Source: CAZFLD01 sp964519835 (GTDB lineage: Bacteria > Spirochaetota > Spirochaetia > DSM-27196 > CAZFLD01). Taken from it: 64,000 bases of DNA. Below, piece by piece: positions 41,403 through 50,244 of the stretch. The notes below the pieces were generated by a model. It had not been told where the DNA came from. It made no database searches and saw only the letters and a program-made list of their open reading frames with translations. The position numbers and the translations under genes are program-made. The stretch lies in assembly GCA_964519835.1 (NCBI GenBank), contig CAZFLD010000001.1:62001-126000 (forward strand), written 5' to 3'. Numbering within the stretch: the first letter of the stretch is position 1; every line of letters begins with the position of its first letter.

Positions 41403-42092
41403 ATGACAGGTGAAGTAACAAAAGAGTATCTCGACGAGCTAATCGCCGACGGCAACTATCTGGGCGCAATGCTCGCGTTGCGCCGAGAACGGCGGGAGCT
41501 CGGGCAGACCCTGTACGATGAATACCTCGGTCGTATCTCGGCGGCCGTTGTTGCCGATCTCGAGATGGTCAGAAGTAGGGACAAAGTTGTCTATCTGCGG
41601 TCCGTCCTGCGGCTTGTCTTTCAGGATGTGCCCGACCTCGAGCGAATCTATCGCGATCAGCTGCGGGAGGACCGAGGGCGGCCGGACTTTTTCCGCGGCG
41701 CCATAGACGGCATCCGGTCGATTGCCGGTACCACTGAAGCCGGGAGGCGGGTTGAAGACGGCATAAACGACATCCGTCGTGGTGTCGAGCAAGGGTTCGA
41801 TCGCGGCAACATCGATTCCGGCGTGAAGTCGGTCTTGGAGGTGGCGGAGAAGGGCCTCCGTGACGGACTGCAGACCCTTGCCGGGATATTCGAGGACGTT
41901 GAAGCGGTGTCGGAAGAGAGGCGATCGGCACACCGATCTGACGACGCGGAGGCCGGCGAGTATAAAACGGTTGACGATGCTGGGAAGACCGTAATCAACG
42001 TCGAAGTGGAAACCGAGACTACCAATGCCGACGACGAGGTCGACGAGAAAAAGACCGCCGGGAAAAAGCCCTCCGACGGCAAAGCAGGCTAA
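41403..42092 (+). CDS. Uncharacterised acidic-tailed helical protein
   Basis: 229 residues from ATG 41403 with GGAGGAAGG upstream. The N-terminal ~170 residues are helical and amphipathic, with repeated Arg/Asp/Glu/Val patterns (RRVEDGINDIRRGVEQGF). The C-terminal ~60 residues are highly acidic and Thr/Lys-rich and probably disordered. No membrane segment or known motif. Its position behind the DUF2807 gene suggests co-expression with the envelope-stress locus. It overlaps the convergent SDR gene by four bases. Function unknown. Confidence 0.6.
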   Translation: MTGEVTKEYLDELIADGNYLGAMLALRRERRELGQTLYDEYLGRISAAVVADLEMVRSRDKVVYLRSVLRLVFQDVPDLERIYRDQLREDRGRPDFFRGAIDGIRSIAGTTEAGRRVEDGINDIRRGVEQGFDRGNIDSGVKSVLEVAEKGLRDGLQTLAGIFEDVEAVSEERRSAHRSDDAEAGEYKTVDDAGKTVINVEVETETTNADDEVDEKKTAGKKPSDGKAG

Positions 42093-42856
42093 GCAACACG
42101 TCTCGAGAGGCGTGAGAAAAGCCCGTCGGGTATAAGCCGGTACAAAAAAAGCGACAGACGATTGGAAAAGCCGGGCACGTGCACCACGTTTGCGCGCCCC
42201 AAGCAGCGTAGGCTGGATGTTACCACCTCGTCGGCCTCCATCCACCGGAGAAGTCCCGTGCTCGTTCGGTTGATACGATCGTCCTTCATCCGGTCGTGGA
42301 AGTCCGTCCTGGTCAGGCCGGGGCAGAGGGCCTGAAGTGCGACGCCCTTTGCAGCTACCTCCGCGGACAGAGCCTGGGTAAACCGCACGATGTACGATTT
42401 GGTGGCGCAATAAGTACTGCTGCCGGGCAGTGGGATCTGAGCCGCGAGCGATGCCACGTTGATAATAACGCCACGCCCTTGGCTAAGCATGTGGGGAAGC
42501 GCCGCGTGAGTGAGCTCTGTTGTTGCATCCACATGAACGGCAATCATCGTGCGATGGTTTTCCGCTGTCTGGTCCATAAAGCGGCCCGGCAATCCAAAAC
42601 CGGCGTTGTTTACAAGAACGTCCGGGGACGGATCCTTCGCGAAACGGTCGCAGACGGTTTTTCTTCCATCCGGCGTCGACAGGTCTGCGGCCAACACCTC
42701 GATGGCGACGCCGGCTTCCGCGTGCAGTGTATCGGCAAGGTCGAGAAGGCGTTGTTTGTTCCTTGCGGAGAGCAGAAGACTGTAGCCGTCGTGTGCCAGC
42801 CGTTCGGCAAAGGCCCTTCCGATGCCGCTTGTCGCTCCTGTAATCGCGGCGTTCAT
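42089..42856 (-). CDS. Short-chain dehydrogenase/reductase
   Basis: 255 residues from ATG 42856. ITGATSGIGRAFAERLA binds NAD(P)H, with NNAGFG, active Ser (INVASLAAQ) and Tyr-xxx-Lys (TYCATKSY). The C-terminus has two hydrophobic stretches (VHVPGFSNRLSLFLYRLIP) that could touch the membrane, as in some SDRs acting on lipids. The substrate is unknown. A longer frame upstream has no family sequence. A leader with three hairpins precedes it, and a short ribosome-site-led frame (TTG 42904 to TGA 42854) overlaps its start and may be a leader peptide. Confidence 0.82.
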   Translation of the reverse strand: MNAAITGATSGIGRAFAERLAHDGYSLLLSARNKQRLLDLADTLHAEAGVAIEVLAADLSTPDGRKTVCDRFAKDPSPDVLVNNAGFGLPGRFMDQTAENHRTMIAVHVDATTELTHAALPHMLSQGRGVIINVASLAAQIPLPGSSTYCATKSYIVRFTQALSAEVAAKGVALQALCPGLTRTDFHDRMKDDRINRTSTGLLRWMEADEVVTSSLRCLGRANVVHVPGFSNRLSLFLYRLIPDGLFSRLSRRVA

Positions 42857-42899
42857 GGATTGTTTGTTACCTTCGTCCTGGTGGGTGGTCTTTTTTGTA

Positions 42900-43018
42900 G
42901 CAAGGGGTTGTTCCTCCTTAGAAGCCCTTTGCAACCAGGGTTTTTGACCTCCTTTTGCCCTGGAAGCACCTTTTCGTCGGGGCGCCCGGTACTTCGCTAC
43001 CGTGGCGCCCGTTTTTTT
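42900..43018 (+). ncRNA. Candidate small RNA with three stems and a U-run terminator
   Basis: Three successive stems read on the plus strand: GCAAGGGG/CCCTTTGC (42900-42932), CCAGGGT/GCCCTGG (42935-42963) and a terminator hairpin (42980-43010) followed by G and T7. The first two stems each use one G-U pair on this strand that becomes an A-C mismatch on the other. This favours a plus-strand RNA. No protein frame fits and no known RNA family is recognised. Start and promoter are not defined. It could also be a long plus-strand read-through end. Confidence 0.35.
42980..43017 (+). terminator. Rho-independent terminator (plus strand)
   Basis: GGGCGCCCGGTA (42980-42991) pairs with TACCGTGGCGCCC (42998-43010) with one bulged T and a 6-base loop. 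A T7 run follows (43012-43018). It is oriented for plus-strand transcription although both flanking protein genes are on the minus strand. Confidence 0.8.
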
Positions 43019-43137
43019 AAGGCCCGCACCATAGCGGAGCGCAGCCACTCTTCACGGGTCCGACAAGCGGTGGCGCCACCCGCGGCCGAGAAACCGGCAG
43101 CGGCGCACCCTACCCGGTAGTACCGCCCGGCCCGCGT

Positions 43138-46100
43138 CTATACTCCGTATAGGATAGCCGCCCCGTAGGTGAAGCCGCCCCCGAACGCGGTAATCCCGAT
43201 GGACTCGGGCGGCTTGCCCGTGTCCAGGATTTCCTCCAAGCACAGGGGAATGGTGCTGGACGACGTATTACCGTGGTTTGTGATGTTTGAGTACATCTTG
43301 GACGCCGGGACCTTCAGGCGTTGCCGGATGGCGTTTATGATGCGCTGGTTCGCCTGGTGTGGCACGATAAGCCCCAAGTCCTCGGTGGCGATGCCGGCTT
43401 CGGTGCACACCGCCTCCATTGAGTCCATCATGTCGCGAACCGCTTCCACAAAGACCTTCGGCCCGTCCATAAATATCTTGCCGTCCTTTGGAACGCGCAG
43501 GATTGTGCCGTCCTCGCTGGTGGCGCCGATGATCGGCCGACCCAGTTGCAGAGTGGCGCGGCCCGCGGGACCTCGGCCCTCGGAGACACCGTCGCCGGCG
43601 ATAAGCGTGGCGGTTGCCGCGTCACCAAAAATGGGTGCCGTCTGTGGATCTGCAGTATCGACTTGCGGGCTCAAGACCTCTGAGGTTACCAGAAGAATAC
43701 GATGGTTCGGTCTTGATTGGAGATAGTCGTACGCGATTTGAAGCGCGTAGATGTAGCCGGTGCAGGCGGCGTTGATGTCGTAGGCGGCCGGACGTCCGGA
43801 GGTGTCACCTGCCACGGCGTGGTAGATCATGTTTGCCATGGACGGAGTATGGGCCAGGGGCGTTTCCGTGGTGCAAATGACCAAATCCACCTGGTCGGGT
43901 TTTAGCTTGAGGCTGGTCAAAAGGTCCGAGGCGGCCCTGGTGCCCAAGGTCACCACGGTCTCGCCTTCCGCGGCCCACGGGCGGCTCTCTATGCCGGTAC
44001 GCTTTACAATGTCCTCGGGAGTCCAATCGGGACACATCTCGGAGATCTCTGTGTTGGACACTCGTCGGCTTCCGAGCACGCTCCTGACGCCTACGATGGA
44101 CACCTTGGTCCCCGCGGAGGACCGACCACGGTTCTTTTCCGCCGTAACGGCTCTCTCCAGGCGCAAATCGCTGATAATCGGCTCGCCGGGCTCTTCCCGG
44201 GTGATAGGCTTGATGCGCACAGCGTGGTGGTCATCGGCTTCGAAGCGGGCGATTGGTGTCCCCACTCTGACGACGTCGCCTTCCGGCACGAGCAACTCGG
44301 CCACTACTCCGGACTCCGAGGCGTTGAGCTCGATTGCGGCCTTGTCGGCCTCCAAGGTGGCAACCGGGTCGCCGGTTTTGACTTCGTGGCCCGGCTTGAT
44401 GTGCCATTCAATGACGGTAATGGACTCATCCGAGGGACTAGAGCCGATGGCGTCGATCGTGCGCTCGCCGGCTGCTGCATCCTTGCGCCAAGCAATGGTG
44501 CCGTCGAGCATCTCGACGGCGGTTTCGACTATACGCTTGTAGGATGGTAGGACCTCGAGCTGGTTGCCGAAGTTACACGGCACGTACGTATCGCCCCGCG
44601 TCACGCGCCGCGATTTTACGGGCACCCGGGACCGCTCGGAAACAGTTGCGACGACCTCGGCACCAAAGCCCGCGGTGTGGGTGTCCTCGTGAGTCACAAG
44701 AATGCGCCCCGTTTTTTCCGCTGATGCCACCACTGCGTCGATATCCCACGGGACAAGGCTGCGGAGGTCGATAATCTCGGTCTCTACTCCCTCGGCCTCC
44801 AGGGTCTTCGCAGCCTTTACACAAAGGGGAACGGTGTTTCCCCAGCCAACCATCGTGAGGTGGTTGCCGGTTTGCACGGTGCGTGCCCTTCCAATCGGTA
44901 CGAGCTGCCGGGAAACGTCTGAGCTCGTGGCGTTTTCTCTGTCGTTTAGGCAGTTTTTGGGGTAGAAAAAGAGCGTAGGTCGTTCCGAACGGAACGCCGC
45001 CTGCAAAAGGCCCGCCGCATCACCGGCGGTCGAGGGCATAAACACATCCACACCGGGGGTGTGGGCCGCTACGGCCTCGAGAGTACTTGCGTGGAAGGGA
45101 CCAAGGCCCGGTCGGTAGCCGCCGCAGGTGATCATCACGATGACCGGCGCCTGCCAACCGCCGTCGGTACGCCAGTACATGCTTCCTAGCTCCGACCAAA
45201 TCTGATTAAAGGCTATGGGTAGGAAGTCGGCGAACTGCAAAAACGCAACGGGCCGTCTGCCAGCCAACGCCATGCCGACGGACACGCCGACGATGGTTGA
45301 TTCGGCAAGCGGGCTGTTGACGATTCGTCCCGGGTACGTGTCCGAGAGGCCCTTGGTGATGCCAAAGACGTCGCCCTTGGGATCTTCGATGTCCTCACCA
45401 AAAAGCGCCACCCGATCATCCGCTGCGAGGCGCTCGTTCAAGACCTCCCGGATTGCTTCGAGCATGGTAAGCGATTTGCCGGACCCGCCGCGGTACTCCG
45501 CCTTGGAGTCCTTGAGCTCGGCCGGCAGCGGCCGTATGGCGTCGAACACCGGCTTTGGCTCGCCGGCACGTTGAACCTCTTCGGCGGTTGACTTGAGGTC
45601 GGCGCGTATCTCCACCGCTACGGATTCGAGCTCCGAGGGCTCTGCGCCGAGCTCAACAAGTGCCCTGTTTAGATGGATAATCGGGTCACCGGTCTTGCCG
45701 ACGGCTTCAATCTCCTCGGCGGTGCGGTAGACCCGCTGGTCGTCGGCGTTGGTGTGGTTGGAGAGCCTGTCGACCTCAAAAACAATTATGGCGGGGGCCC
45801 GATCACGGCGCATTCCGGAGACAACTTCGCCAAACGTGTCGAAGCAGGCGTCGGGGAATCGGCCGTCGAGGTAACGAATTGGTATGCCGTAGAACTCATC
45901 CGCCTTCCCTGACGGGCGCGAGTAAAACGTTCGGCCGCCCGTATGCGTCGAAATCGCAAAGGCGTTGTCCTGGATCAAAAACAGCACCGGCAGATTGTCG
46001 CGGACGGTGTGGGCAATCGCCTCGAGCACCTCTCCCTGCTGTGTCATGCCGTCGCCGAGGGAACACAAGACAATCGGCTTGCCGTGTTGGTCCCTGACCA

Positions 46101-46488
46101 CCTCGGCAACTCCGGCCGCCTGCAAGGCGCTGTTTCCTACCGGGCCGACGAGACTCAAGACATTGAGGTCCGGCGCGCTCATGTGGGCATTCATCTGCCG
46201 GCCACGTGAGTGAGACCCGTCTTTGTTAAAAAGACTTAGAAAAAACATCCGAGGGGACATGCCCCTTGCCAACATTAGCGCCTTGTCCCTGTAGTGGCAG
46301 TGAAGCCAATCCTCAGGCTTGAGATGAGGAATTAGCATTGCCGAGCCTTCGTGGCCGGCTCCTGATACATGAAAAAAGGCTTCCCCGCGCTGGGTATAGT
46401 CTTGCTCGATAAGATCGATCTCCCGCGCAGCTACCATATATCGATATAGGGATTCGAGCGTCGTGGTTGTTTCGCTTGTTTTGTGCAC
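43138..46488 (-). CDS. E1alpha-E1beta-lipoyl-KASIII fusion enzyme
   Basis: 1116 residues from GTG 46488, with AAGGAG nine bases upstream. A longer frame to 46581 has no family sequence. Domain order: 2-oxoacid dehydrogenase E1alpha (about 10-330) with the thiamine-diphosphate motif GDG 145-147 to Asn175 (SLGDGMTQQGEV to LIQDN). E1beta (about 335-665) has FGEDIEDPKG and DLRSLVPWD. A lipoyl domain (about 680-755) has Lys716 in LEADKAAIEL. KASIII/FabH (about 790-1116) has Cys909 (INAACTGYIYA), His1044 (VPHQANQRI) and Asn1074 (TNHGNTSSS). No E2 acyltransferase or E3 is attached or adjacent. It could decarboxylate branched 2-oxo acids, load the acyl on the swinging lipoyl arm and pass it to the KASIII cysteine to start a fatty acid. 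The direct transfer is inference. Confidence 0.88.
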   Translation of the reverse strand: MHKTSETTTTLESLYRYMVAAREIDLIEQDYTQRGEAFFHVSGAGHEGSAMLIPHLKPEDWLHCHYRDKALMLARGMSPRMFFLSLFNKDGSHSRGRQMNAHMSAPDLNVLSLVGPVGNSALQAAGVAEVVRDQHGKPIVLCSLGDGMTQQGEVLEAIAHTVRDNLPVLFLIQDNAFAISTHTGGRTFYSRPSGKADEFYGIPIRYLDGRFPDACFDTFGEVVSGMRRDRAPAIIVFEVDRLSNHTNADDQRVYRTAEEIEAVGKTGDPIIHLNRALVELGAEPSELESVAVEIRADLKSTAEEVQRAGEPKPVFDAIRPLPAELKDSKAEYRGGSGKSLTMLEAIREVLNERLAADDRVALFGEDIEDPKGDVFGITKGLSDTYPGRIVNSPLAESTIVGVSVGMALAGRRPVAFLQFADFLPIAFNQIWSELGSMYWRTDGGWQAPVIVMITCGGYRPGLGPFHASTLEAVAAHTPGVDVFMPSTAGDAAGLLQAAFRSERPTLFFYPKNCLNDRENATSSDVSRQLVPIGRARTVQTGNHLTMVGWGNTVPLCVKAAKTLEAEGVETEIIDLRSLVPWDIDAVVASAEKTGRILVTHEDTHTAGFGAEVVATVSERSRVPVKSRRVTRGDTYVPCNFGNQLEVLPSYKRIVETAVEMLDGTIAWRKDAAAGERTIDAIGSSPSDESITVIEWHIKPGHEVKTGDPVATLEADKAAIELNASESGVVAELLVPEGDVVRVGTPIARFEADDHHAVRIKPITREEPGEPIISDLRLERAVTAEKNRGRSSAGTKVSIVGVRSVLGSRRVSNTEISEMCPDWTPEDIVKRTGIESRPWAAEGETVVTLGTRAASDLLTSLKLKPDQVDLVICTTETPLAHTPSMANMIYHAVAGDTSGRPAAYDINAACTGYIYALQIAYDYLQSRPNHRILLVTSEVLSPQVDTADPQTAPIFGDAATATLIAGDGVSEGRGPAGRATLQLGRPIIGATSEDGTILRVPKDGKIFMDGPKVFVEAVRDMMDSMEAVCTEAGIATEDLGLIVPHQANQRIINAIRQRLKVPASKMYSNITNHGNTSSSTIPLCLEEILDTGKPPESIGITAFGGGFTYGAAILYGV

Positions 46489-46524
46489 TCGCGCACGCTC
46501 CTTACAAACTGTTTGCCGCCTCAA

Positions 46525-46553
46525 ACTATACCATCGTTTGATATTGAAGTCGA
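46525..46553 (-). promoter_or_regulatory. Promoter TCGACT-17-TATAGT for the E1-KASIII fusion
   Basis: On the minus strand TCGACT (46553-46548) and TATAGT (46530-46525) are 17 bases apart, about 37 bases upstream of the GTG. Its -35 interleaves with the -35 of the aconitase promoter, so the two divergent promoters share DNA and probably exclude each other. Confidence 0.55.
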
Positions 46554-46572
46554 CGAAGCCCTCCACTATCTT
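46544..46572 (+). promoter_or_regulatory. acnA: Promoter TTGAAG-17-TATCTT for aconitase
   Basis: TTGAAG (46544-46549) and TATCTT (46567-46572) are 17 bases apart, giving a short leader with GAAGGAG before the ATG at 46599. Confidence 0.55.
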
Positions 46573-46598
46573 AGGGCACACAGACGAAGGAGCAACAT

Positions 46599-49331
46599 AT
46601 GAGCCACATCAAGGATCCGTTTCAAACGGTCCGTTCGCTTAGTGTAAACGGCCGGGACTATGCATACCACAGCCTGGACGCCCTGGCGGAGTCGGGCTTC
46701 CCCAATGTTCGTCGCTTTCCTCTCTCGATGAGGATTCTCCTGGAGTCGGTTCTCAGGAACTGCGACGGAACCGTTGTCACGGAAGATCATGTCAAGGAGC
46801 TTGCCGCCTACGATCCCGCCTCACCGGGTAATATCGAGACCCCGTTTCAGCCTGCCCGCGTTCTTCTGCAGGACTTTACCGGCGTGCCGTGCGTGGTCGA
46901 CTTGGCGGCAATGCGAAGCGCAATGGCACGTATGGGAGGCGAACCCAAGACGATTAACCCCAAGCTCAAGGTAGATCTTGTTATCGACCATAGTGTTCAA
47001 GTGGATGTGTTTAACTCACCGGACGCCCTCAAGCAAAACGCCGAAATCGAGTTCCGAAGGAACCGCGAGCGTTACGAGTTCCTGCGCTGGGGACAGCGCG
47101 CCCTCGAGAACTTTTCCGTAGTGCCGCCGGCAAGTGGCATTTGCCACCAGGTAAATCTCGAGTATTTGGGTAAGGTCGTGCAGATCGATGAGTCCGGCGA
47201 CAAGCCCATTGCGTATGCCGACTCCCTGGTGGGCACCGATTCGCACACGCCGATGATAAACGGCCTCGGCGTACTCGGCTGGGGCGTTGGCGGCATAGAG
47301 GCGGAGGCGGCCATGCTCGGCCGGCCGATTTTTATGCTCGCGCCGGCAGTGGTAGGTGTGCGCCTCTCCGGAAGCCCGCGGCCGGGGACCACCGCAACCG
47401 ACCTGGTGCTCACGGTAACCGAGATGCTCCGGAAACACGGCGTCGTGGGTAAGTTTGTCGAGTTCTTCGGCGCCGGCCTGGCCTCGATGACGGTGCCCGA
47501 CCGCGCCACCATCTCAAACATGGCGCCAGAATACGGCGCAACCATCGGCTACTTTCCCGTGGATCAGCAGACACTCGATTATCTGTACGCCACCGGCCGC
47601 CCCGAAAATCTCATCGCGTTGGTCGAGGCCTTTGCCAAGGCCCAGGGCATCTACCGTGCGGACGCCGCCGATTCCACCACAGCAGCGCCACAGTACGAGA
47701 TGGCGCTGGAGCTCGACCTCTCTACAGTCGAGCCGAGCGTGGCCGGCCCAAAGCGGCCCCAGGATCGAATCTCCCTCGCCAATCTCAAAGATGAGTGGGC
47801 AAAGGTGTTGCGAGCACCGGTGAAGGATCGCGGCTTTGCCGTGAGCGAGGCGGATACCACCACCAAAGCGACGGTAAGTCTCAAAAACGGCGAAGTTTTC
47901 GACTTGACCCACGGCGATGTGGCGATCGCCGCCATTACGAGTTGCACCAACACCAGTAATCCCTCGGTGCTCTTGGGGGCCGGAATTCTGGCCAAAAAGG
48001 CGGTTGAACGGGGCCTGACAAAAAAGCCGGCCGTCAAGACGAGCTTTGCTCCAGGTTCGTTGGTGGTGACCGAGTATCTCATTCGGGCCGGTCTTATGGA
48101 GTACCTGGAAAAACTCGGCTTCTACCTCGTTGGTTACGGGTGTACTACGTGTATTGGAAACAGCGGTCCGCTTCCCGAAGAAATTGCTCGGGCCATCACC
48201 GACAACAGCATCGTTGCCGCGGGCGTGCTCTCCGGTAACCGGAACTTCGAGGGTCGTATTAATCCCCACACACAGGCGAATTTCTTGGCATCGCCGCCCC
48301 TTGTTGTTGCCTATGCCTTGGCCGGTACCGTTGACATCGACCTTACCAAGGATCCGATCGGCCGGGACAACAACGGGAAGCCGGTCTATCTCGCCGACGT
48401 TTGGCCCACGCGCGCGGAGCTCGACCAATACGTCAAAACGGCGCTCGATCGTGATGCGTTTATCGAGAGCTACTCCGGGCTCGAGGAGTCTAATCCTGAG
48501 TGGAACAAGATCGAGCTGTCGGGCAGCGACCTATATCCGTGGAGTGACAAAAGCTCCTATGTTCAGGAGCCGCCGTTTTTTGTCGGCATGAGCAAAGAGG
48601 TCGCGGAGATAAGACCGATTGAGGCCGCCCGTGTGCTTGTTGTTGCGGGCGATAGTACCACTACCGACCACATCAGCCCCGCCGGGCCCATCGATCCCGA
48701 CAGCCCGGCCGGCCGCTACCTGCAGGAACGAGGAATCGCCGTGACGGACTTCAACTCCTACGGAAGCCGTCGGGGCAACGACCGCGTTATGGTCCGCGGC
48801 ACCTTTGCGAACATTCGATTCCGGAACCAGCTTACACCGGAGACGGAGGGGAGCTCGACAATCTACCATCCCACCGGTGAAAAAACCTCGATCTTCGATG
48901 CGGCAATGCGCTACAAGGACGAGGGTACGCCGGTTATCGTCTTGGCGGGGAAGGACTACGGGATGGGATCGAGCCGTGACTGGGCCGCCAAGGGCGTGTC
49001 GCTCCTTGGTGTTCGCGCCGTAATCGCGGAGAGTTACGAACGGATCCACCGGAGCAACCTCGTGGGCATGGGAGTCTTGCCCCTGCAGTTCGAGGAAGGC
49101 CAAAGCCGTGAGACGCTGGGGCTAACGGGAAAAGAGACCTTTTTGATCAATGTGGACGAGGCGCTTACTCCGAAACAACTAGTGGGTGTTGTGGCGGTTG
49201 ATGAGGCGGACAAAAAGACCGAGTTCAAGGCCCTGTGTCGGGTCGACAGTCCGGTGGAGGTCGACTACTACAAAAACGGCGGAATCCTGCACGCCGTGCT
49301 CAGGCGCTTTGCCGCGGAGAGCAGGGCGTAG
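46599..49331 (+). CDS. acnA: Aconitate hydratase (AcnA/IRP type)
   Basis: 910 residues, standard length for the AcnA/IRP1 class. Iron-sulfur-cluster cysteines Cys449 (SCTNTSNPS), Cys515 and Cys518 (YGCTTCIGNSGP) have the family spacing. DSHTPMINGLGVLGWGVGGIEAEA and the C-terminal swivel-domain GMGSSRDWAAKG are clear. It isomerises citrate to isocitrate in the TCA cycle. As a 4Fe-4S protein it may also sense iron or oxidative state. A GAAGGAG ribosome site precedes ATG 46599. It is divergent from the E1-KASIII fusion gene, with overlapping promoters. Its end lies in a 13-bp hairpin. Confidence 0.95.
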   Translation: MSHIKDPFQTVRSLSVNGRDYAYHSLDALAESGFPNVRRFPLSMRILLESVLRNCDGTVVTEDHVKELAAYDPASPGNIETPFQPARVLLQDFTGVPCVVDLAAMRSAMARMGGEPKTINPKLKVDLVIDHSVQVDVFNSPDALKQNAEIEFRRNRERYEFLRWGQRALENFSVVPPASGICHQVNLEYLGKVVQIDESGDKPIAYADSLVGTDSHTPMINGLGVLGWGVGGIEAEAAMLGRPIFMLAPAVVGVRLSGSPRPGTTATDLVLTVTEMLRKHGVVGKFVEFFGAGLASMTVPDRATISNMAPEYGATIGYFPVDQQTLDYLYATGRPENLIALVEAFAKAQGIYRADAADSTTAAPQYEMALELDLSTVEPSVAGPKRPQDRISLANLKDEWAKVLRAPVKDRGFAVSEADTTTKATVSLKNGEVFDLTHGDVAIAAITSCTNTSNPSVLLGAGILAKKAVERGLTKKPAVKTSFAPGSLVVTEYLIRAGLMEYLEKLGFYLVGYGCTTCIGNSGPLPEEIARAITDNSIVAAGVLSGNRNFEGRINPHTQANFLASPPLVVAYALAGTVDIDLTKDPIGRDNNGKPVYLADVWPTRAELDQYVKTALDRDAFIESYSGLEESNPEWNKIELSGSDLYPWSDKSSYVQEPPFFVGMSKEVAEIRPIEAARVLVVAGDSTTTDHISPAGPIDPDSPAGRYLQERGIAVTDFNSYGSRRGNDRVMVRGTFANIRFRNQLTPETEGSSTIYHPTGEKTSIFDAAMRYKDEGTPVIVLAGKDYGMGSSRDWAAKGVSLLGVRAVIAESYERIHRSNLVGMGVLPLQFEEGQSRETLGLTGKETFLINVDEALTPKQLVGVVAVDEADKKTEFKALCRVDSPVEVDYYKNGGILHAVLRRFAAESRA

Positions 49332-49366
49332 AGCGCCGCCGGTGTCCTTCCGTGGCGCTCTACGCC
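49325..49366. terminator. Bidirectional hairpin at the end of acnA
   Basis: GGCGTAGAGCGCC (49325-49337) and GGCGCTCTACGCC (49354-49366) form a perfect 13-bp stem. The acnA stop codon TAG (49329-49331) lies in the left arm, and the convergent gene ends at 49390. No T-run follows, so termination would depend on the very strong stem. Confidence 0.6.
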
Positions 49367-49389
49367 GTTCGTTCGCCCTCAGACCGCGC

Positions 49390-50244
49390 CTATTTTTGCG
49401 TTTGCCGGTACCGCTGGTGCCGGCGCATCGCTTCCAGGAAGGTTGCGATAACGTCCACAAGCTCTCGGCAGTACTCGATACTAATCTCAAAGCGCCGAGT
49501 CTCGGGGTCTATGCCGTCCACGATGCCGTGGACGCTAAAGTCATAGTGGCGGTAGCTCAACTTGGCGTGGAGCGTACCGGCAACCGTAGGCCGGGTATCC
49601 GCGGGCGGCTCGAAGATAAGCCGGTCCGCCGCGATAGCGTAGATACCCAGACGACAGGGCTCGAGGCCCGCGCCGTGGACCTCGGCTACGGGACTCAGGC
49701 CGAGAAGCTCCCGGAATCCGGGCGCGGCGAGCTTCATAAATCGGCCTTTGATGCCCGCGAAGAGCCCTTTTAGGCGGTCACCGTCACGCTCGTAATTCAA
49801 AAACATCTCTTCGTAGGCCGATGCTTCCGACCGAACACTCAGCTCAAAGACTCCGACTCCCTTGCGATTGGTAAGCTCGCCGACGCGCGTTAGATCGCCT
49901 CGAATGAGCATGGCCGACTGTTCCGATGTGTAGGAGGTGGCACAGGTAAGCGTCAACGTGACATGTTGGTCTTTAAAGCCGGCGAAAAAGTGAATCTCCT
50001 CGCTCGACAAGGCGCCAAGCAGCGTAACCCGGCTGTTTGCAAGGCGATAGGGAACGACCATCAGGCGGTAGTCTTTGAGAGTAAGGTAGGTTTGTGAGCG
50101 AGAGACACGCATCCGATGCATCACGTAGGGGGTGACCTGGATAGCGGATTTTGAATCGTCCTGGTTCACCTTGTTCCTGTCTTTGTCCGCGGGACCGTGC
50201 GACTGGAGTCGCTTGCCACTCGATCTGTTCACCGGGCCGGCCAT
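49390..50244 (-). CDS. Uncharacterised protein, possibly PilZ-type beta-barrel
   Basis: 284 residues, soluble. An N-terminal basic/polar tail (~1-35) is followed by two beta-rich regions. LKDYRLMVVPYRLANSRVTL and the rest of the first region resemble the PilZN3-type domain seen in spirochaetal c-di-GMP proteins. The second region (about 190-265) has no clear RxxxR or DxSxxG c-di-GMP motif. A non-binding PilZ-like protein or an unrelated barrel are both possible. It overlaps the end of the NeuB-like gene by 16 bases and is third in the serS operon. Role unknown. Confidence 0.4.
   Translation of the reverse strand: MAGPVNRSSGKRLQSHGPADKDRNKVNQDDSKSAIQVTPYVMHRMRVSRSQTYLTLKDYRLMVVPYRLANSRVTLLGALSSEEIHFFAGFKDQHVTLTLTCATSYTSEQSAMLIRGDLTRVGELTNRKGVGVFELSVRSEASAYEEMFLNYERDGDRLKGLFAGIKGRFMKLAAPGFRELLGLSPVAEVHGAGLEPCRLGIYAIAADRLIFEPPADTRPTVAGTLHAKLSYRHYDFSVHGIVDGIDPETRRFEISIEYCRELVDVIATFLEAMRRHQRYRQTQK

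Noticed and set aside
42296..43120. Plus-strand open frame of 274 codons over the SDR gene and its leader
   Set aside because: Shadow of the SDR gene; it runs through the terminator hairpin and has no recognisable domain.
46489..46581. Longer N-terminus of the E1-KASIII fusion
   Set aside because: It would run through the divergent promoters and has no E1 sequence; GTG 46488 has AAGGAG at the right distance.
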